Shown: in pieces, positions 1 through 10,730 of the stretch
How the letters are laid out: each line of letters begins with the position of its first letter
Position numbering within the stretch: the stretch's first letter is position 1
Origin: Halomonas sp. 1513
GTDB taxonomy: Bacteria; Pseudomonadota; Gammaproteobacteria; Pseudomonadales; Halomonadaceae
DNA length: 64,000 nucleotides
Assembly (NCBI GenBank): GCA_001971685.1
Contig: CP019326.1
Coordinates: 2,108,001 to 2,172,000 of the forward strand
Reading direction: 5' to 3'
Notes under the pieces: generated by a model
Told to the model about the DNA's origin: nothing
Database searches by the model: none
What the model saw: only the letters and a program-made list of their open reading frames with translations
Translations under genes and position numbers: made by a program

Positions 1-1
1 T

Positions 2-1147
2 CGCGGCATTCGCCTCAAGCTGACCAACGCCCCCATCGACGCCTTCGTCGACGGCAGGATGATCCGCGGCATCCGCGAACTGCTGTCGTCGGTGCTGCGC
101 GACATCGTCTACGTCTACAACGAGATCCAGACCCAACAGCGCTTCGACCTTTCCACCGGCGAGGGCACCACCAACGCGGTGTTCCATATCCTGCGCAAGG
201 CCGGTGCGCTGAAGCCCGGCCGCGACCCGGGCCTGGTGGTGTGCTGGGGCGGCCACTCGATCTCCCGCGAAGAGTACGAGTACACCAAGGACGTCGGCTA
301 TCACCTCGGCCTGCGCGACATGGACATCTGCACCGGCTGCGGGCCCGGCGCCATGAAGGGGCCGATGAAAGGCGCCAATGTGGCCCACGCCAAGCAGCGT
401 CGCACTCAGGGCCGCTACCTGGGCATCTCCGAGCCAGGCATCATCGCCGCCGAATCGCCCAACCCGATCGTCAACGAGCTGGTGATCATGCCGGATATCG
501 AGAAGCGCCTCGAGGCCTTCGTGCGCGTCGGCCACGGCATCATCGTGTTTCCCGGCGGTGTCGGCACCGCCGAGGAAATCCTCTATCTGCTCGGCATCCT
601 GCTGCACCCGGAAAACCGCGACATGCCCTACCCGGTGATCTTCTCCGGCCCGGCCAGCGCCGCCGACTACTTCAAGCGCATCGACGAGTTTCTTACCTAC
701 ACCCTGGGTGAGGACGTTCGCGGGCGCTACCAGATCATCATCGATGATCCGGCCGGCGTGGCGCGCGCGATGCGCGACGGCATCAACGACGTGGCGGATT
801 TTCGCCGCCACCAGCAGGACGCCTTCTACTACAACTGGCGGCTCAATATCGCCCGCGACTTCCAGGCCCCCTTCGAACCCACCCACGACGCCATGGCCGG
901 CCTGGCCCTGCACCACCAGCAGCCGGTCCACGAACTGGCGGCCAACCTGCGTCGCGCCTTCTCGGGCATCGTCGCCGGCAACGTCAAGGAGCCCGGCATA
1001 CGCGCCATCGAGGCCCACGGCCCCTTCACGCTGCACGCCGAGCCCGAGCTGATGCGCCAGCTCGACGCGCTGCTCACCTCCTTCGTAGCCCAGGGCCGCA
1101 TGAAGCTGCCCGGCACCGCCTACGTGCCCTGCTACCAGCTCGCCTGA
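2..1147 (+). CDS. ppnN: Pyrimidine/purine nucleotide 5'-monophosphate nucleosidase PpnN, 5' end cut off
   Basis: The window opens inside this gene; the frame is open from base 2, and 381 codons are visible of a family length of about 450. PpnN splits nucleoside monophosphates into free base and ribose 5-phosphate in the cytoplasm and belongs to the LOG (lysine decarboxylase-like) fold. The LOG signature is clear: CWGGHSISREEYEYT, a GCGPGAMKGPMKGAN loop, and PGGVGTAEE, the nucleotide/phosphate-binding motif with its catalytic Glu. A C-terminal domain of the DUF3412 type follows. An internal ATG at 59 exists but the upstream codons continue the family sequence, so it is not the start. A hairpin follows the stop. 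Identification is secure; only the N-terminus is unseen. Confidence 0.93.
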   Translation, partial: RGIRLKLTNAPIDAFVDGRMIRGIRELLSSVLRDIVYVYNEIQTQQRFDLSTGEGTTNAVFHILRKAGALKPGRDPGLVVCWGGHSISREEYEYTKDVGYHLGLRDMDICTGCGPGAMKGPMKGANVAHAKQRRTQGRYLGISEPGIIAAESPNPIVNELVIMPDIEKRLEAFVRVGHGIIVFPGGVGTAEEILYLLGILLHPENRDMPYPVIFSGPASAADYFKRIDEFLTYTLGEDVRGRYQIIIDDPAGVARAMRDGINDVADFRRHQQDAFYYNWRLNIARDFQAPFEPTHDAMAGLALHHQQPVHELAANLRRAFSGIVAGNVKEPGIRAIEAHGPFTLHAEPELMRQLDALLTSFVAQGRMKLPGTAYVPCYQLA

Positions 1148-1164
1148 TCGCCAACCACAACGCA

Positions 1165-1189
1165 GTCGCCCCGGCATGGCCGGGGCGAC
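1165..1189. terminator. Hairpin after ppnN
   Basis: An 11-bp GC-rich perfect inverted repeat (GTCGCCCCGGC / GCCGGGGCGAC) with a 3-base loop lies 17 bases after the ppnN stop and before the convergent membrane-protein gene. There is no clear T-run on either side, so it may act as a processing barrier or a weak bidirectional terminator. Confidence 0.5.
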
Positions 1190-1231
1190 GCGCTGACAGT
1201 CAGGTCCTGGCGAGTAAAGCGGCGATCAGAC

Positions 1232-1606
1232 TCAAGGCGATCGGGAGCGCTCGTGGCGCCACCACAGGCTGAGCACATGCATCAGCAGCCCCGCCGTGGT
1301 GCCGTGGGAGAGCAGCACCTGCCAGCTGGTCAAGTGCGCGGCCAGCGCATACCAGCCGGCCATCACCGCCAGACCGGCCAATAGACAAAACCCCAGCCGC
1401 CGCAGCAGGCCCGGCACCCGCCGTCGCGCCTCGCCCTCCAGCAGCCGCCAATGCAGCACCGCGACCACCGCCACCACCGCAGAGGCCATCAGCATCAACG
1501 ACAGGCGGGTTTCGTGACCGCCATCCAGATAGCGCGGCAGGGTCGCCAGCATCACCACCAGCAACCCCAGCAGCGCGGTCAGCCGTTCGGGACTGGGACC
1601 GGCCAT
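1232..1606 (-). CDS. Small four-helix integral membrane protein of unknown function
   Basis: 124 residues starting MAGPSPERL. Four hydrophobic segments can be seen (about residues 8-25, 36-52, 70-90 and 98-116), joined by short Arg-rich loops, so it is probably a polytopic inner-membrane protein. I recognise no catalytic motif or named family. The start ATG shares one base with the TGA of the upstream flavodoxin gene (TGATG), indicating translational coupling. A longer in-frame reading to 1651 would lie inside the flavodoxin gene and is not supported. Function is unknown; partnership with the flavodoxin is inferred from the overlap only. Confidence 0.65.
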   Translation of the reverse strand: MAGPSPERLTALLGLLVVMLATLPRYLDGGHETRLSLMLMASAVVAVVAVLHWRLLEGEARRRVPGLLRRLGFCLLAGLAVMAGWYALAAHLTSWQVLLSHGTTAGLLMHVLSLWWRHERSRSP

Positions 1607-2070
1607 CACGCCACCTGCAGGCCGTGCTCGGCGATCCACGCCTCGGCCCACGGCAGGGCGGCATCATCGGCCATGAAGGTCTCCATGGCATCGACTTCCA
1701 GCCGTTCGCCGACGCGCTGGGCACCCAGATCGGCCAGCAGGGCATCCAGCGCACGCCCGGCACCGCAGAAGGTATCGCCATACGAGCTGTCGCCCAGTGC
1801 CACCAGGCCGTAGCGCAGCTCAGAGAGGGACGGGCTGTGGTCGATCAGCGCGCGGGTAAAGGGCACCAGGTTGCCCGGGTAGTCGCCGCTGCCGGTGGTG
1901 GAAACGCAGAACAGCGCCAGCGCGGGAGGCTCGGCAACCAGGTCATCGAGGGTCGGCTGCTCGAAGATGTCGACGCGATAGCCGGCCTCCTCGAACAGCG
2001 GCTTGACCTGCTCGGCAACATCCAGGGCACCGCCGTACATGGTGCCGACAAAGATCTTCAGTGTGGCCAT
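1606..2070 (-). CDS. MioC/YqcA-type short flavodoxin
   Basis: A 154-residue FMN-binding flavodoxin, an electron carrier in the cytoplasm. The FMN phosphate loop is GTMYGGALDVAE near residues 9-20 (the Tyr replaces the more usual Ser/Thr-Gly pattern, as in MioC-like proteins). The two isoalloxazine loops are visible as TTGSGDYPGN and LGDSSYGDTFCGAGR. Length matches MioC (about 147) and YqcA (about 149). In E. coli MioC is linked to biotin synthase activity and YqcA to an unknown partner; which one this matches cannot be decided here. The membrane-protein gene downstream overlaps it by one base. Confidence 0.88.
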   Translation of the reverse strand: MATLKIFVGTMYGGALDVAEQVKPLFEEAGYRVDIFEQPTLDDLVAEPPALALFCVSTTGSGDYPGNLVPFTRALIDHSPSLSELRYGLVALGDSSYGDTFCGAGRALDALLADLGAQRVGERLEVDAMETFMADDAALPWAEAWIAEHGLQVA

Positions 2071-2150
2071 GAGAGCTCTTTGCTTGAGAAATTTGGTCGG
2101 ATATTACCACAAGCGTATAATGGCATGCCATTCAACGACATGGAGCGAGC

Positions 2151-2360
2151 ATGCAGGAGATCTTCGAGGCCTGGGTGACACCGGTGATGATCGGCGGGCT
2201 GATTCTGTTCATGAGCTTCATCATCTGGGATCTGGCACGCAAGTCCCAGGCCGGCAAGTTCGGCACCATCATGCTGTTCATCGTCCTGGGGGCCGGCATG
2301 CTTGGCTATGTGGTCAAGGTGGTGATCACCTACCTGATGGAGAGCGGCGCGGGAGGCTGA
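2151..2360 (+). CDS. DUF2788 family small membrane protein
   Basis: 69 residues with two transmembrane helices (about residues 10-29 and 39-62) joined by a short basic loop, WDLARKSQAGKFG. Start ATG at 2151 is preceded by GGAG five bases upstream. The sequence matches the pattern of DUF2788 proteins found in Pseudomonas and Halomonas; no function is known. It is transcribed divergently from the flavodoxin gene and ends at a strong hairpin shared with ihfA. Confidence 0.8.
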   Translation: MQEIFEAWVTPVMIGGLILFMSFIIWDLARKSQAGKFGTIMLFIVLGAGMLGYVVKVVITYLMESGAGG

Positions 2361-2365
2361 CCCAA

Positions 2366-2397
2366 CGCCAGCGGCGCCCCTGGGGGCGCCGCTGGCG
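2366..2397. terminator. Bidirectional hairpin between the DUF2788 gene and ihfA
   Basis: A perfect 15-base inverted repeat (CGCCAGCGGCGCCCC / GGGGCGCCGCTGGCG) separated by two bases, which would fold with a loop of about four to six bases. It sits 5 bases after one stop codon and 9 bases after the convergent ihfA stop. No T-run is present, but the stem is very strong and well placed to terminate both transcripts. Confidence 0.7.
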
Positions 2398-2406
2398 TAG
2401 ATGAGG

Positions 2407-2712
2407 CTAGATCATCGAGACACCGTCGAAATCCTCGACCCGGCTCTTGAGCTTCTGGCCGGGACGAAAGGTCACCACCCGCCGCGCCGAGATCGGTATC
2501 TCCTCACCGGTCTTGGGATTACGGCCTGGCCGCTCACGCTTGTCACGTAGATCGAAGTTGCCGAACCCCGACAGCTTGACCTGCTCGTTCTCGCGCAGGC
2601 AGCCGCGAATCTCCTCGAAGAACGCTTCCACCATGGTCTTGGCTTCGCGCTTGGAGAGCCCCAACTCGACGTGCAGGTGTTCGGCGAGTTCCGCCTTGGT
2701 CAACGCGCCCAT
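2407..2712 (-). CDS. ihfA: Integration host factor subunit alpha
   Basis: 101 residues, the usual length. IHF-alpha pairs with IHF-beta to bind and sharply bend DNA at replication, recombination and sigma-54 promoter sites. The DNABII family signature is seen: helical dimerisation part (residues 1-45), [10 protein letters not shown], then the beta-ribbon arm [18 protein letters not shown] with the intercalating Pro, and the FRPGQKLK end. It lies 47 bases after pheT on the same strand, the classical pheS-pheT-ihfA order of gammaproteobacteria, so it is likely co-transcribed. Confidence 0.97.
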   Translation of the reverse strand: MGALTKAELAEHLHVELGLSKREAKTMVEAFFEEIRGCLRENEQVKLSGFGNFDLRDKRERPGRNPKTGEEIPISARRVVTFRPGQKLKSRVEDFDGVSMI

Positions 2713-2759
2713 ATCATTCCCTCGCTGGATAGCGGCACCGTCCCTGGCGCCGCGGGCGC

Positions 2760-5141
2760 TCAGCCTCTTAGCTCGGCGCCATGACGCTGACGGGACTCGG
2801 TGACGATAGCATCGACTAACTGATTGATTTCATCGTCATTCAGCGTGCGCGAAGGATGCTGCCAGGTCAAGCCCAAGGCAAGACTCTTGTAGCCTTCGGG
2901 TACGCCTTGGCCGTGGTAGACGTCGAACAGCTTGAGCTCGGTGAGCCACTCCCCGGCCTGCTCGCGCAGACTGTCGAGCAGCGCCTGCAGCGGCAGCTCT
3001 TCATCGACCAGCAGCGCCAGGTCGCGGCGCACCTCGGGATAGCGTGACAGCGGCGCAAAGCTCGGCAGCATGCCGCGCGTCAACGCCTCCTGGCGCACCT
3101 CGAACAGCAGGGCGTCGACCTTGAGCCCAAGTGCCGAGCGCACCGCCGGGTGCAGCGTGCCGATCCAGCCCACCGCCTCGCCGCGGTGGAACACCTGGGC
3201 GGTCTGCCCGGGATGCAGCGCGCTGTGCTCGGCCGGCTCGAAGCGCCAGGCGGCGAGATCACCGCCCAGCGCGATCAGGCTCTCCAGGTCACCCTTGAGG
3301 TCGTAAAAATCGACCTTGTCGCGGCCGCCGGCCCACCCTTCCGGCTCACGCGGGCCGCAGACCAGCGCCCCGACCATGGCGGTCTGCTCGAGGTCGTCCA
3401 GCTCACCGCGGAACACCAGCCCGGTCTCGAACAGCCGCACCCGGCTCTGCTGGCGGTTGAGGTTGTGCTGCAGCGCCTTGATCAGCCCCGGGAACAGGCT
3501 GTAGCGCATCACCGCCATGTCACTGGAGATCGGATTGGCCAGGCGCGGCGAGCGTGCCTCGGGGTGCAGCGCCTGCTGCAGCTCCGGGGCCACGAAGCTA
3601 TAGCTGATCGCCTCCTGGTAGCCGCGCGCCACCAGCTGACGGCGCAGCCTGGCCAGCGGCTGCTGCGCCTCATGATCGGCCCGCAGCGCGAGACGCGCCG
3701 CAGGGCGCCGTGCCGGCAGGCGGTTGTAGCCATGGATGCGCGCCAGCTCCTCGATCAGGTCCTCTTCGATGGCGATATCGAAGCGCCAACTCGGCACCTG
3801 CGCCGCCCAGCCGTCGGCCTGGGTATCCACCCGCATCCCCAGTCGCTCGAGGATCTCGACCACCTCATCGCTCTCCAGGCGCTTGCCGAGCGCCTGCTCG
3901 AGGCGCTCGGCGCGCAGCGCCACGCGGCGCTCGCCGGGCAGGTGGGCCGCACTCGCCACCTCGACCAGCGGCCCCGCTTCGCCGCCGACGATATCCAGCA
4001 GCAGTTGGGTGGCACGCTCGGCGGCGCGCGCCGCCAGTGCCGGATCGACGCCGCGCTCGAAGCGATGCGAGGCGTCGGTGTGCAAGCCGTAGGAGCGCGC
4101 CTGGCCGGCTACCGCCAGCTGACTGAAGAACGCCGACTCGAGGAAGATATCGCGCGTACTGGGCCCAACCCCGGACAGCTCGCCGCCCATTACCCCGGCG
4201 ATGGCCAGCGGGCCCCTGGCATCGGCGATCACCAGGGTGTCGTCGCGCAGGTCGATATGCTGGCCATCGAGCAACACCAGTCGCTCGCCGTGCCGCGCCA
4301 GGCGCACCTCGATGCGCGCATCGAGATTGGCCAGGTCGAAGGCGTGCAGCGGCTGGCCAAGCTCGAGCATCACGTAGTTGGTGACGTCGACCACCGCATC
4401 GATGCTGCGCACGCCGCTGCGACGCAGTCGCTCGACCATCCACAGCGGCGTGTCGGCGCCGACGTCGACGCCCTTGATGACCCGCCCCAGATAGCGCGGA
4501 CAGCGTTCAGGGTCGGCCACGTCGATGGCAAACACCTGATCATGGGCCGCCGGCACGGCACCCAGCGCCGGCCCCTCGAGCGCCAGCCGGTTGAGCACCC
4601 CCACTTCACGGGCCATGCCCAGCACGCTCAGGCAGTCGCCGCGGTTGGGGGTAAGGTCAACCTCGATGGTGCTGTCGTCGAGCCCCATCCACAGCCGCAG
4701 GTCATCGCCCACCGGAGCCCGCTCGGGCAGCACCAGTATGCCTGCCGAGGCATCCTCCTCGAGCCCCAGCTCGGAGGCCGAGCAGATCATGCCGCTGGAC
4801 ACCACGCCGCGCAGCTTGGCGCGCTTGATGGTGAAGTCACCGGGCAGCACGGCGCCGACCCGGGCAAAGGGCACCTTCTGCCCCACTTCCACATTGGGCG
4901 CACCGCACACTACCTGCACCGGCTCGCCGCTGCCGTCGTCGACCAGGCAGACATTGAGTTTATCGGCATCCGGGTGCTGCGACTTGGCCACCACCTCGGC
5001 GATGACCACGTCGTGGAACTCGCCGGCCACGCGCTGAATGGCATCGACCTCGAGGCCAGCCATGGTGATCTGGTCGGCCAGCGCCTGAGTCGCCAGCTGC
5101 GGCGACACCCAGTCACGCAGCCACTGTTCGGAAAATTTCAT
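2760..5141 (-). CDS. pheT: Phenylalanyl-tRNA synthetase beta subunit
   Basis: 793 residues, matching the 795 of E. coli PheT. With PheS it forms the alpha2-beta2 enzyme that charges tRNA-Phe; the beta subunit binds tRNA and edits Tyr-tRNA-Phe. Domains in order: N-terminal, EMAP-like tRNA-binding domain (about residues 40-148, with the [18 protein letters not shown] stretch), B3/B4 editing core (about 210-370), B5 DNA-binding-like domain (about 400-475), catalytic-like core domain, and the FDX-ACB anticodon-binding domain at the C-terminus (about 700-793, [19 protein letters not shown]). It starts 36 bases after pheS. Confidence 0.98.
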   Translation of the reverse strand: MKFSEQWLRDWVSPQLATQALADQITMAGLEVDAIQRVAGEFHDVVIAEVVAKSQHPDADKLNVCLVDDGSGEPVQVVCGAPNVEVGQKVPFARVGAVLPGDFTIKRAKLRGVVSSGMICSASELGLEEDASAGILVLPERAPVGDDLRLWMGLDDSTIEVDLTPNRGDCLSVLGMAREVGVLNRLALEGPALGAVPAAHDQVFAIDVADPERCPRYLGRVIKGVDVGADTPLWMVERLRRSGVRSIDAVVDVTNYVMLELGQPLHAFDLANLDARIEVRLARHGERLVLLDGQHIDLRDDTLVIADARGPLAIAGVMGGELSGVGPSTRDIFLESAFFSQLAVAGQARSYGLHTDASHRFERGVDPALAARAAERATQLLLDIVGGEAGPLVEVASAAHLPGERRVALRAERLEQALGKRLESDEVVEILERLGMRVDTQADGWAAQVPSWRFDIAIEEDLIEELARIHGYNRLPARRPAARLALRADHEAQQPLARLRRQLVARGYQEAISYSFVAPELQQALHPEARSPRLANPISSDMAVMRYSLFPGLIKALQHNLNRQQSRVRLFETGLVFRGELDDLEQTAMVGALVCGPREPEGWAGGRDKVDFYDLKGDLESLIALGGDLAAWRFEPAEHSALHPGQTAQVFHRGEAVGWIGTLHPAVRSALGLKVDALLFEVRQEALTRGMLPSFAPLSRYPEVRRDLALLVDEELPLQALLDSLREQAGEWLTELKLFDVYHGQGVPEGYKSLALGLTWQHPSRTLNDDEINQLVDAIVTESRQRHGAELRG

Positions 5142-5177
5142 GGCAATCCTGTCTCCTCAAAGCGAGCGTGGTGGCGA

Positions 5178-6245
<1,068 letters not shown>

Positions 6246-6247
6246 TC

Positions 6248-6284
6248 ACAAAAAAACAGGGGAAGAGCGGCGGCTCTTCCCCTG
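6248..6284 (-). terminator. Rho-independent terminator between rplT and pheS (probable attenuator)
   Basis: On the minus strand a 12-bp perfect stem (CAGGGGAAGAGC / GCTCTTCCCCTG) with a 4-base loop is followed at once by seven T residues. It lies about 65 bases after the rplT stop and about 50 bases before the pheS start. In E. coli this place holds the pheM leader peptide and the pheST attenuator. Here I see no Phe-rich short reading frame upstream, so it may simply trim expression of pheST or be controlled another way. Confidence 0.88.
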
Positions 6285-6348
6285 CGACGTTACGGCATGC
6301 GCGGTGACCGGGGGACTCGTCTCCCCAGCGCCACCGATGCTCCGTCAC

Positions 6349-6702
6349 TTACTGAGCAGCCTTGGCCTTCTCGACGATGGCAGCAAAGGCGGCTTTCTCG
6401 TGCACGGCGAGATCGGCCAGCACCTTACGGTCGATCTCGATGCCGGCCTTCTTGAGGCCGTCGATGAAGCGGCTGTAGGACATGCCATTGATGCGGGCCG
6501 CGGCGTTGATACGCGCGATCCACAGGGCACGGAACTGACGCTTACGCTGACGACGGTCGCGATAGGCGTACTGGCCAGCCTTGATCACGGCCTGCTTGGC
6601 AACGCGGAACACCCGCGAACGAGCACCGTAGTAGCCCTTGGCCTGCTTCAGAACCTTCTTGTGACGGCGACGTGCAACCACGCCACGCTTGACACGAGTC
6701 AT
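6349..6702 (-). CDS. rplT: 50S ribosomal protein L20
   Basis: 117 residues, the standard length. L20 binds 23S rRNA early in large-subunit assembly; in E. coli it also represses rpmI-rplT translation. The very basic N-terminal extension ([20 protein letters not shown]) and the globular C-terminal part ([18 protein letters not shown]) are typical. A clear AGGAGA ribosome site precedes the ATG. It follows rpmI by 34 bases in the infC-rpmI-rplT cluster and is followed by a terminator. Confidence 0.98.
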   Translation of the reverse strand: MTRVKRGVVARRRHKKVLKQAKGYYGARSRVFRVAKQAVIKAGQYAYRDRRQRKRQFRALWIARINAAARINGMSYSRFIDGLKKAGIEIDRKVLADLAVHEKAAFAAIVEKAKAAQ

Positions 6703-6736
6703 AGCTTTCTCCTGACGTTAAAAGTGGATCAACCGG

Positions 6737-6931
6737 TTACAGGTTCGGCAGCATGCGCTGGACGAGAGCCTTGTCGGCGTCGTGAATCTGCTTCATCCCA
6801 CGCAGATGACGCTTCCGCTTGGTCGACTTCTTGGTCAGGATGTGGCTACGGAAAGACTGCTTGTGCTTGAAGCCATTGGCCGTCTTCTTGAAGCGCTTGG
6901 CAGCGCCACTGTTAGTCTTGATTTTCGGCAT
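6737..6931 (-). CDS. rpmI: 50S ribosomal protein L35
   Basis: 64 residues, typical length, very basic. Signature [17 protein letters not shown] at the N-terminus and [12 protein letters not shown] in the middle. A structural protein of the 50S subunit. It is the middle gene of infC-rpmI-rplT; the 86-base infC-rpmI spacer is where L20-dependent regulation acts in E. coli, but I could not establish a pseudoknot here by eye. Confidence 0.97.
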   Translation of the reverse strand: MPKIKTNSGAAKRFKKTANGFKHKQSFRSHILTKKSTKRKRHLRGMKQIHDADKALVQRMLPNL

Positions 6932-7017
6932 GAGGAAAACTCCGCTCGATATTTTTCAGAAAACCCAAGGCCGGTAGCCCGCCATGACGACAGACCACCC
7001 GTTGACTTGCCTTCGGA

Positions 7018-7557
7018 TCACTTCTTCTTGGGGGCAAGAATCATGATCATCTGGCGCCCTTCCATTTTCGGGAAAGACTCCACATTGGCCAGATCCTCGA
7101 GATCCGCGGCGACCCGCTCCATCAGCTTGCGGCCGATGTCCTGGTGCGCCATCTCGCGGCCACGAAACCGCAGCGTGACCTTGCCCTTGTCGCCACCTTC
7201 GAGGAATCTGATCAGGTTCTTCAGCTTGACCTGATAGTCGCCCTCGTCGGTGCCAGGCCGGAATTTGACTTCCTTGACCTGGATCTGCTTGGTCTTCTTC
7301 TTCTGAGCAGCCTTCTGCTTCTTCTGCTCGAAGACGAATTTGCCGTAATCCATGATCTTGCAGACGATCGGATCGGCGTTGGAGATCTGTACGAGGTCCA
7401 TTCCGGCGGCTTCGGCGCGCTCCAGTGCTTCACTGGTGGGTACGACACCCAACTGCTCGCCGTCGCTGTCGATCAGGCGAACCTGATCCTCGGTAATGCG
7501 CTCGTTCATCGGGGGGCGCTTGTCCTGAACGCGCCCTCTTGGGTTGCTTCGCTTGAT
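7018..7557 (-). CDS. infC: Translation initiation factor IF-3, probably starting at ATC
   Basis: IF-3 binds the 30S subunit and proofreads start codons and initiator tRNA. The C-terminal domain (about residues 90-179, including [17 protein letters not shown]) and the linker rich in Lys ([16 protein letters not shown]) are plain. The first ATG (7509) would give 163 residues and lacks the basic N-terminal tail of the family. Reading upstream in frame gives [16 protein letters not shown], and the ATC codon at 7557-7555 has GGAG eight bases before it. A start there gives 179 residues, against 180 in E. coli, whose infC also uses a non-canonical AUU. This is part of IF-3 autoregulation in E. coli. 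The start is inferred; the gene is certain. Confidence 0.9.
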   Translation of the reverse strand: MKRSNPRGRVQDKRPPMNERITEDQVRLIDSDGEQLGVVPTSEALERAEAAGMDLVQISNADPIVCKIMDYGKFVFEQKKQKAAQKKKTKQIQVKEVKFRPGTDEGDYQVKLKNLIRFLEGGDKGKVTLRFRGREMAHQDIGRKLMERVAADLEDLANVESFPKMEGRQMIMILAPKKK

Positions 7558-7607
7558 CGCTACATCTCCGTGTTGGTTGACGTTGCCGTGGCCCGGGCAG
7601 CCGGCAA

Positions 7608-9506
7608 TCAGATACCCTCGGCCACCAGCCGGTCGATGAGATCATCGATCCTGAGGGTGCCGAGATCTTCACCGCTGCGGGTACGTACGGCCACGGCGTC
7701 AGACTCGACTTCCTTATCTCCTACCACCAGGAGATAGGGAACTTTCTGCAACGTATGTTCCCGGATTTTAAAGCCGATCTTCTCGTTCCTCAAGTCCGCC
7801 TTGACGCGCAGGCCGATTTTCTGCAGCCGGCCCTCGAGATCCAGGGCAAAATCGCGCTGCGCATCGGTGATATTGAGGATCGCGGCCTGCTGCGGCGCCA
7901 GCCATAGCGGCATGGCGCCGGCATAGTGCTCGATGAGGATCCCCAGGAAGCGCTCGAAGGAGCCAAGTATCGCGCGATGCAGCATCACCGGGGTCTTGCG
8001 CACGCCGTCTTCGTCGACGAACTGGGCGCCCAGGCGACCGGGAAGGTTGAAGTCGAGCTGCAGCGTACCACACTGCCAGACCCGATTGAGACAATCGCGC
8101 AGCGCAAACTCGATCTTGGGACCATAGAACGCCCCTTCGCCCGGCTGCAGCTCCCACTCCAGGCCGGTGGCATCCAGCGCCGCCTCGAGCCCCGCCTCGG
8201 CACGATCCCAGAGTGCCGCCTCGCCGAGGAAATCATCGGGCCGGGTCGAGAGCTTGAGCTCGACGTCGTCGAAGCCAAGCTCCTTGTAGACCTCCAGCGT
8301 CAGGCGGATGAAGGCCTCGGCCTCATCCTGTATCTGGCGTTCGCTGCAGAAGATATGCGCGTCGTCCTGGGTAAAGCCACGCACCCGCATCAGGCCATGC
8401 AGCGAACCGGAAGGCTCGTTACGGTGGCAGCTGCCGAACTCGGCCAGACGCAGCGGCAGATCACGGTAGCTCTTGAGCCCCTGGTTGAAGACCTGCACGT
8501 GGCACGGACAGTTCATCGGCTTGACGGCGTACTCGCGCTTCTCCGACTCGGTGGTGAACATCAGTTCGCTGTAGTGGCCCCAGTGGCCGGACTTCTTCCA
8601 CAGCGACAGATCCACCACCTGCGGGGTCTTGATCTCCTGGTAGCCGTGGGCGATCTGGACGCGGCGCATGTACTGTTCCAGAGCCTGGTACATGGTCCAG
8701 CCGTTGGGGTGCCAGAACACCATCCCGGGCGCCTCCTCCTGGAGGTGGAACAGGTCCATCTTCTTGGCCAGCTTGCGGTGGTCACGCTTCTCGGCCTCCT
8801 CGAGTCGCTTGAGGTAGGCCTTGAGCTGCTTCTTGTCGGGCCAGGCAGTGCCGTAGATCCGCGTCAGCATCGGCTTGTCGGCGTCGCCGCGCCAGTAGGC
8901 ACCGGCCAGCTTGGTCAGCTTGAACGCCTTGAGATGACGCGTGTTGGGCACATGGGGCCCGCGACACATGTCGACGTACTCTTGGTGGTGATAGAGGCGA
9001 ATGGTCTCGCCCTCGGGAATCTCACGCACGATTTCCTGCTTGTAGGTCTCGTCGCGGTGCAGGAAGGTCAGCATCGCCTGGTCACGATCGACGTATTCAC
9101 GCACCACGTCGTAATCGTGATCGATCAGCTGCTTCATGCGCGTCTCGATGGCCACCAGGTCGTCCGGGGTCACCGACCGCCCAAAGTCGATGTCGTAGTA
9201 GAAACCGTCGTCGATCACCGGGCCAATCGCCATCCTGGCCTCGGGGTAGAGCTGCTTCACCGCGTGCCCGATCAGGTGCGCGCAGGAGTGGCGGATCACC
9301 TCGAGCCCCTCCTCGTCGCGTGCCGTGAGGATGGCCACCGTGGCGTCGCGATCGATGATATCGGCGGCGTCGACCGCCACGCCGTCGATCTTGCCGGCCA
9401 CGCAGGCCTTGGCCAGGCCGGGACCGATCGATTCGGCCAATTGCATCACGCTGAGCGGTTCGTCGAAGGTTCTTTGACTGCCGTCGGGCAGTGTCACGAT
9501 GGGCAT
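7608..9506 (-). CDS. thrS: Threonyl-tRNA synthetase
   Basis: 632 residues from the ATG at 9506 ([11 protein letters not shown]), which has AAGGA nine bases upstream; a longer reading to 9560 adds residues foreign to the family. Domains in order: TGS (about 1-62), editing domain with [10 protein letters not shown] (about 73-82) and a conserved Cys later, class II catalytic core with the zinc Cys in MNCPCHV, motif 2 [13 protein letters not shown] and motif 3, then the anticodon-binding domain (about 535-632). It is first in the cluster, 50 bases before infC, the same order as E. coli thrS-infC-rpmI-rplT-pheST-ihfA. In E. coli thrS represses its own mRNA; no operator structure was verified here. 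Confidence 0.98.
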   Translation of the reverse strand: MPIVTLPDGSQRTFDEPLSVMQLAESIGPGLAKACVAGKIDGVAVDAADIIDRDATVAILTARDEEGLEVIRHSCAHLIGHAVKQLYPEARMAIGPVIDDGFYYDIDFGRSVTPDDLVAIETRMKQLIDHDYDVVREYVDRDQAMLTFLHRDETYKQEIVREIPEGETIRLYHHQEYVDMCRGPHVPNTRHLKAFKLTKLAGAYWRGDADKPMLTRIYGTAWPDKKQLKAYLKRLEEAEKRDHRKLAKKMDLFHLQEEAPGMVFWHPNGWTMYQALEQYMRRVQIAHGYQEIKTPQVVDLSLWKKSGHWGHYSELMFTTESEKREYAVKPMNCPCHVQVFNQGLKSYRDLPLRLAEFGSCHRNEPSGSLHGLMRVRGFTQDDAHIFCSERQIQDEAEAFIRLTLEVYKELGFDDVELKLSTRPDDFLGEAALWDRAEAGLEAALDATGLEWELQPGEGAFYGPKIEFALRDCLNRVWQCGTLQLDFNLPGRLGAQFVDEDGVRKTPVMLHRAILGSFERFLGILIEHYAGAMPLWLAPQQAAILNITDAQRDFALDLEGRLQKIGLRVKADLRNEKIGFKIREHTLQKVPYLLVVGDKEVESDAVAVRTRSGEDLGTLRIDDLIDRLVAEGI

Positions 9507-9674
9507 TGCGGCGATTCCTTGGGCGCAGTGGTGATCCATACCAGGGATCACGTGTCGCAACAGGTGAGTGTCAAACGTAGTGATGAAGCGTACAGGTCAA
9601 AAAAACAGGCACATACATTACCAGATGGCACCCCTGCTGCGCCATGCCGGCCGCACCGGTGCTCGCATACGCAA

Positions 9675-9701
9675 CGAGGGAGTGCCATGGGCACTCCCTC
9701 G
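9675..9701. terminator. Hairpin downstream of the OmpA-like lipoprotein gene
   Basis: A perfect 12-bp inverted repeat (CGAGGGAGTGCC / GGCACTCCCTCG) with a 3-base ATG loop, lying 50 bases past the stop of the OmpA-like gene. No long T-run follows on the minus strand. The rest of 9507-9750 shows nothing I can name; the thrS promoter must lie in it or just upstream. Confidence 0.55.
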
Positions 9702-9750
9702 TCGACCGAGCGGCAAGCCGCTCAGGGATCAGGCGCCGAAGCGCTTGATC

Positions 9751-10449
9751 TTACTGCCGGTCGATTTCGACGCGACGGTTCTGAGCGCGACCTTCGTCGG
9801 TCTCGTTGGTAGCAACCGGACGCTCCTCGCCGAAGCCGCGAGTCTGCATGCGGTTCTCGTCGATACCTTGCGACACCAGGTAGGCACGCACGGAATCGGC
9901 GCGACGCTGCGACAGGCCTTCGTTGTACTCGGCGCTGCCCATGGAATCGGTGTGCCCGTCGATGTTGACGCGCAGCTCGGGGTTCTCACGCAGACGATGT
10001 GCCACTTCATCCAGCGTCATGCTGGCTTCAGGACGCAGCTCAGCGGAATCGAAGGCGAAGGTCACTTCGCTGCTCAGCACTACCGGCTCGAACTCGGGTT
10101 CCGGCTCGGGCTCAGGCTCGGGCATCGGCTCGGGCTCAGGCTCGGGCTGCGGCTCGGGGGTACGATCAGCGCAAAGCAGCGCCCCGATGGAGGCGCCTAC
10201 ACCAGCACCGATGGCGCCGCCCTGCTCCTCATCCGAACTTCCGGCAGTGGCGTAGCCGATGCTTCCACCGATCAAGCCACCCGCAACGCCGCAGACAGCG
10301 GGATGCTGGTACCAGGCACGGTCGGCAGAAGAACCGGAAGCAGACATCTGGGCAGACGTCTGACCACCGGTGGGGCCGGAGGTGGCACAGCCCGCAAGGC
10401 CAAGCGCCAATGCGGACCCGAGCAGCAAGCCAGTCGTTGATTTTTTCAT
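9751..10449 (-). CDS. OmpA-family lipoprotein with glycine zipper and Pro-Glu repeat linker
   Basis: 232 residues. A lipoprotein signal ends at the lipobox LAGC (Cys 21). Next come a short linker, a glycine-zipper segment (about 54-92: GGLIGGSIGYATAG, GAIGAGVGASIGALL), a run of Pro-Glu repeats (about 96-122) and an OmpA C-terminal domain (about 125-232) with the peptidoglycan-binding DGHTDSMGSAEYNEGLSQRR and QNRRVEI. The protein should sit in the outer membrane and tether it to peptidoglycan across the periplasm, with the PE run acting as a stiff acidic spacer. AAGGAG lies 8 bases before the ATG. It appears to be a single-gene unit. Confidence 0.88.
   Translation of the reverse strand: MKKSTTGLLLGSALALGLAGCATSGPTGGQTSAQMSASGSSADRAWYQHPAVCGVAGGLIGGSIGYATAGSSDEEQGGAIGAGVGASIGALLCADRTPEPQPEPEPEPMPEPEPEPEPEFEPVVLSSEVTFAFDSAELRPEASMTLDEVAHRLRENPELRVNIDGHTDSMGSAEYNEGLSQRRADSVRAYLVSQGIDENRMQTRGFGEERPVATNETDEGRAQNRRVEIDRQ
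10079..10165. repeat. Hexamer-like tandem repeat coding the Pro-Glu linker
   Basis: On the plus strand this stretch is a run of imperfect GGCTCG/GGCTCA hexamers, encoding alternating Pro and Glu on the minus strand. Because the unit is six bases, gain or loss of units by slippage would lengthen or shorten the spacer without changing frame. The boundaries are approximate. Confidence 0.7.
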
Positions 10450-10730
10450 GTAAGACTCCTTCTTAACACAGCGCTAGTCGTAACAGATCGTTACACCGCG
10501 TATCCACGTAAACCGACGAGTTGATTCGAATTCTCGACTCACTCGAGGTAAAAGAAAGCACATTTGCAACAATTCGGCTAGTGCTCATGTGCTGATATGC
10601 ATGGTCTCATGCCAGCCCGGATAGCACCAGCCGTGTTCGCAAACGCGGCATGAATAAGCAGCCAACAGCCAAAATTTAAACCATGTGAAAGTCTTGTACA
10701 AGAAAGTGGAGCAAATTGACCCTGAATCCG

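Noticed and set aside
7926..9812. 628-codon plus-strand open frame
   Set aside because: Antisense to thrS; low-complexity His/Leu/Val-rich composition and no ribosome site.
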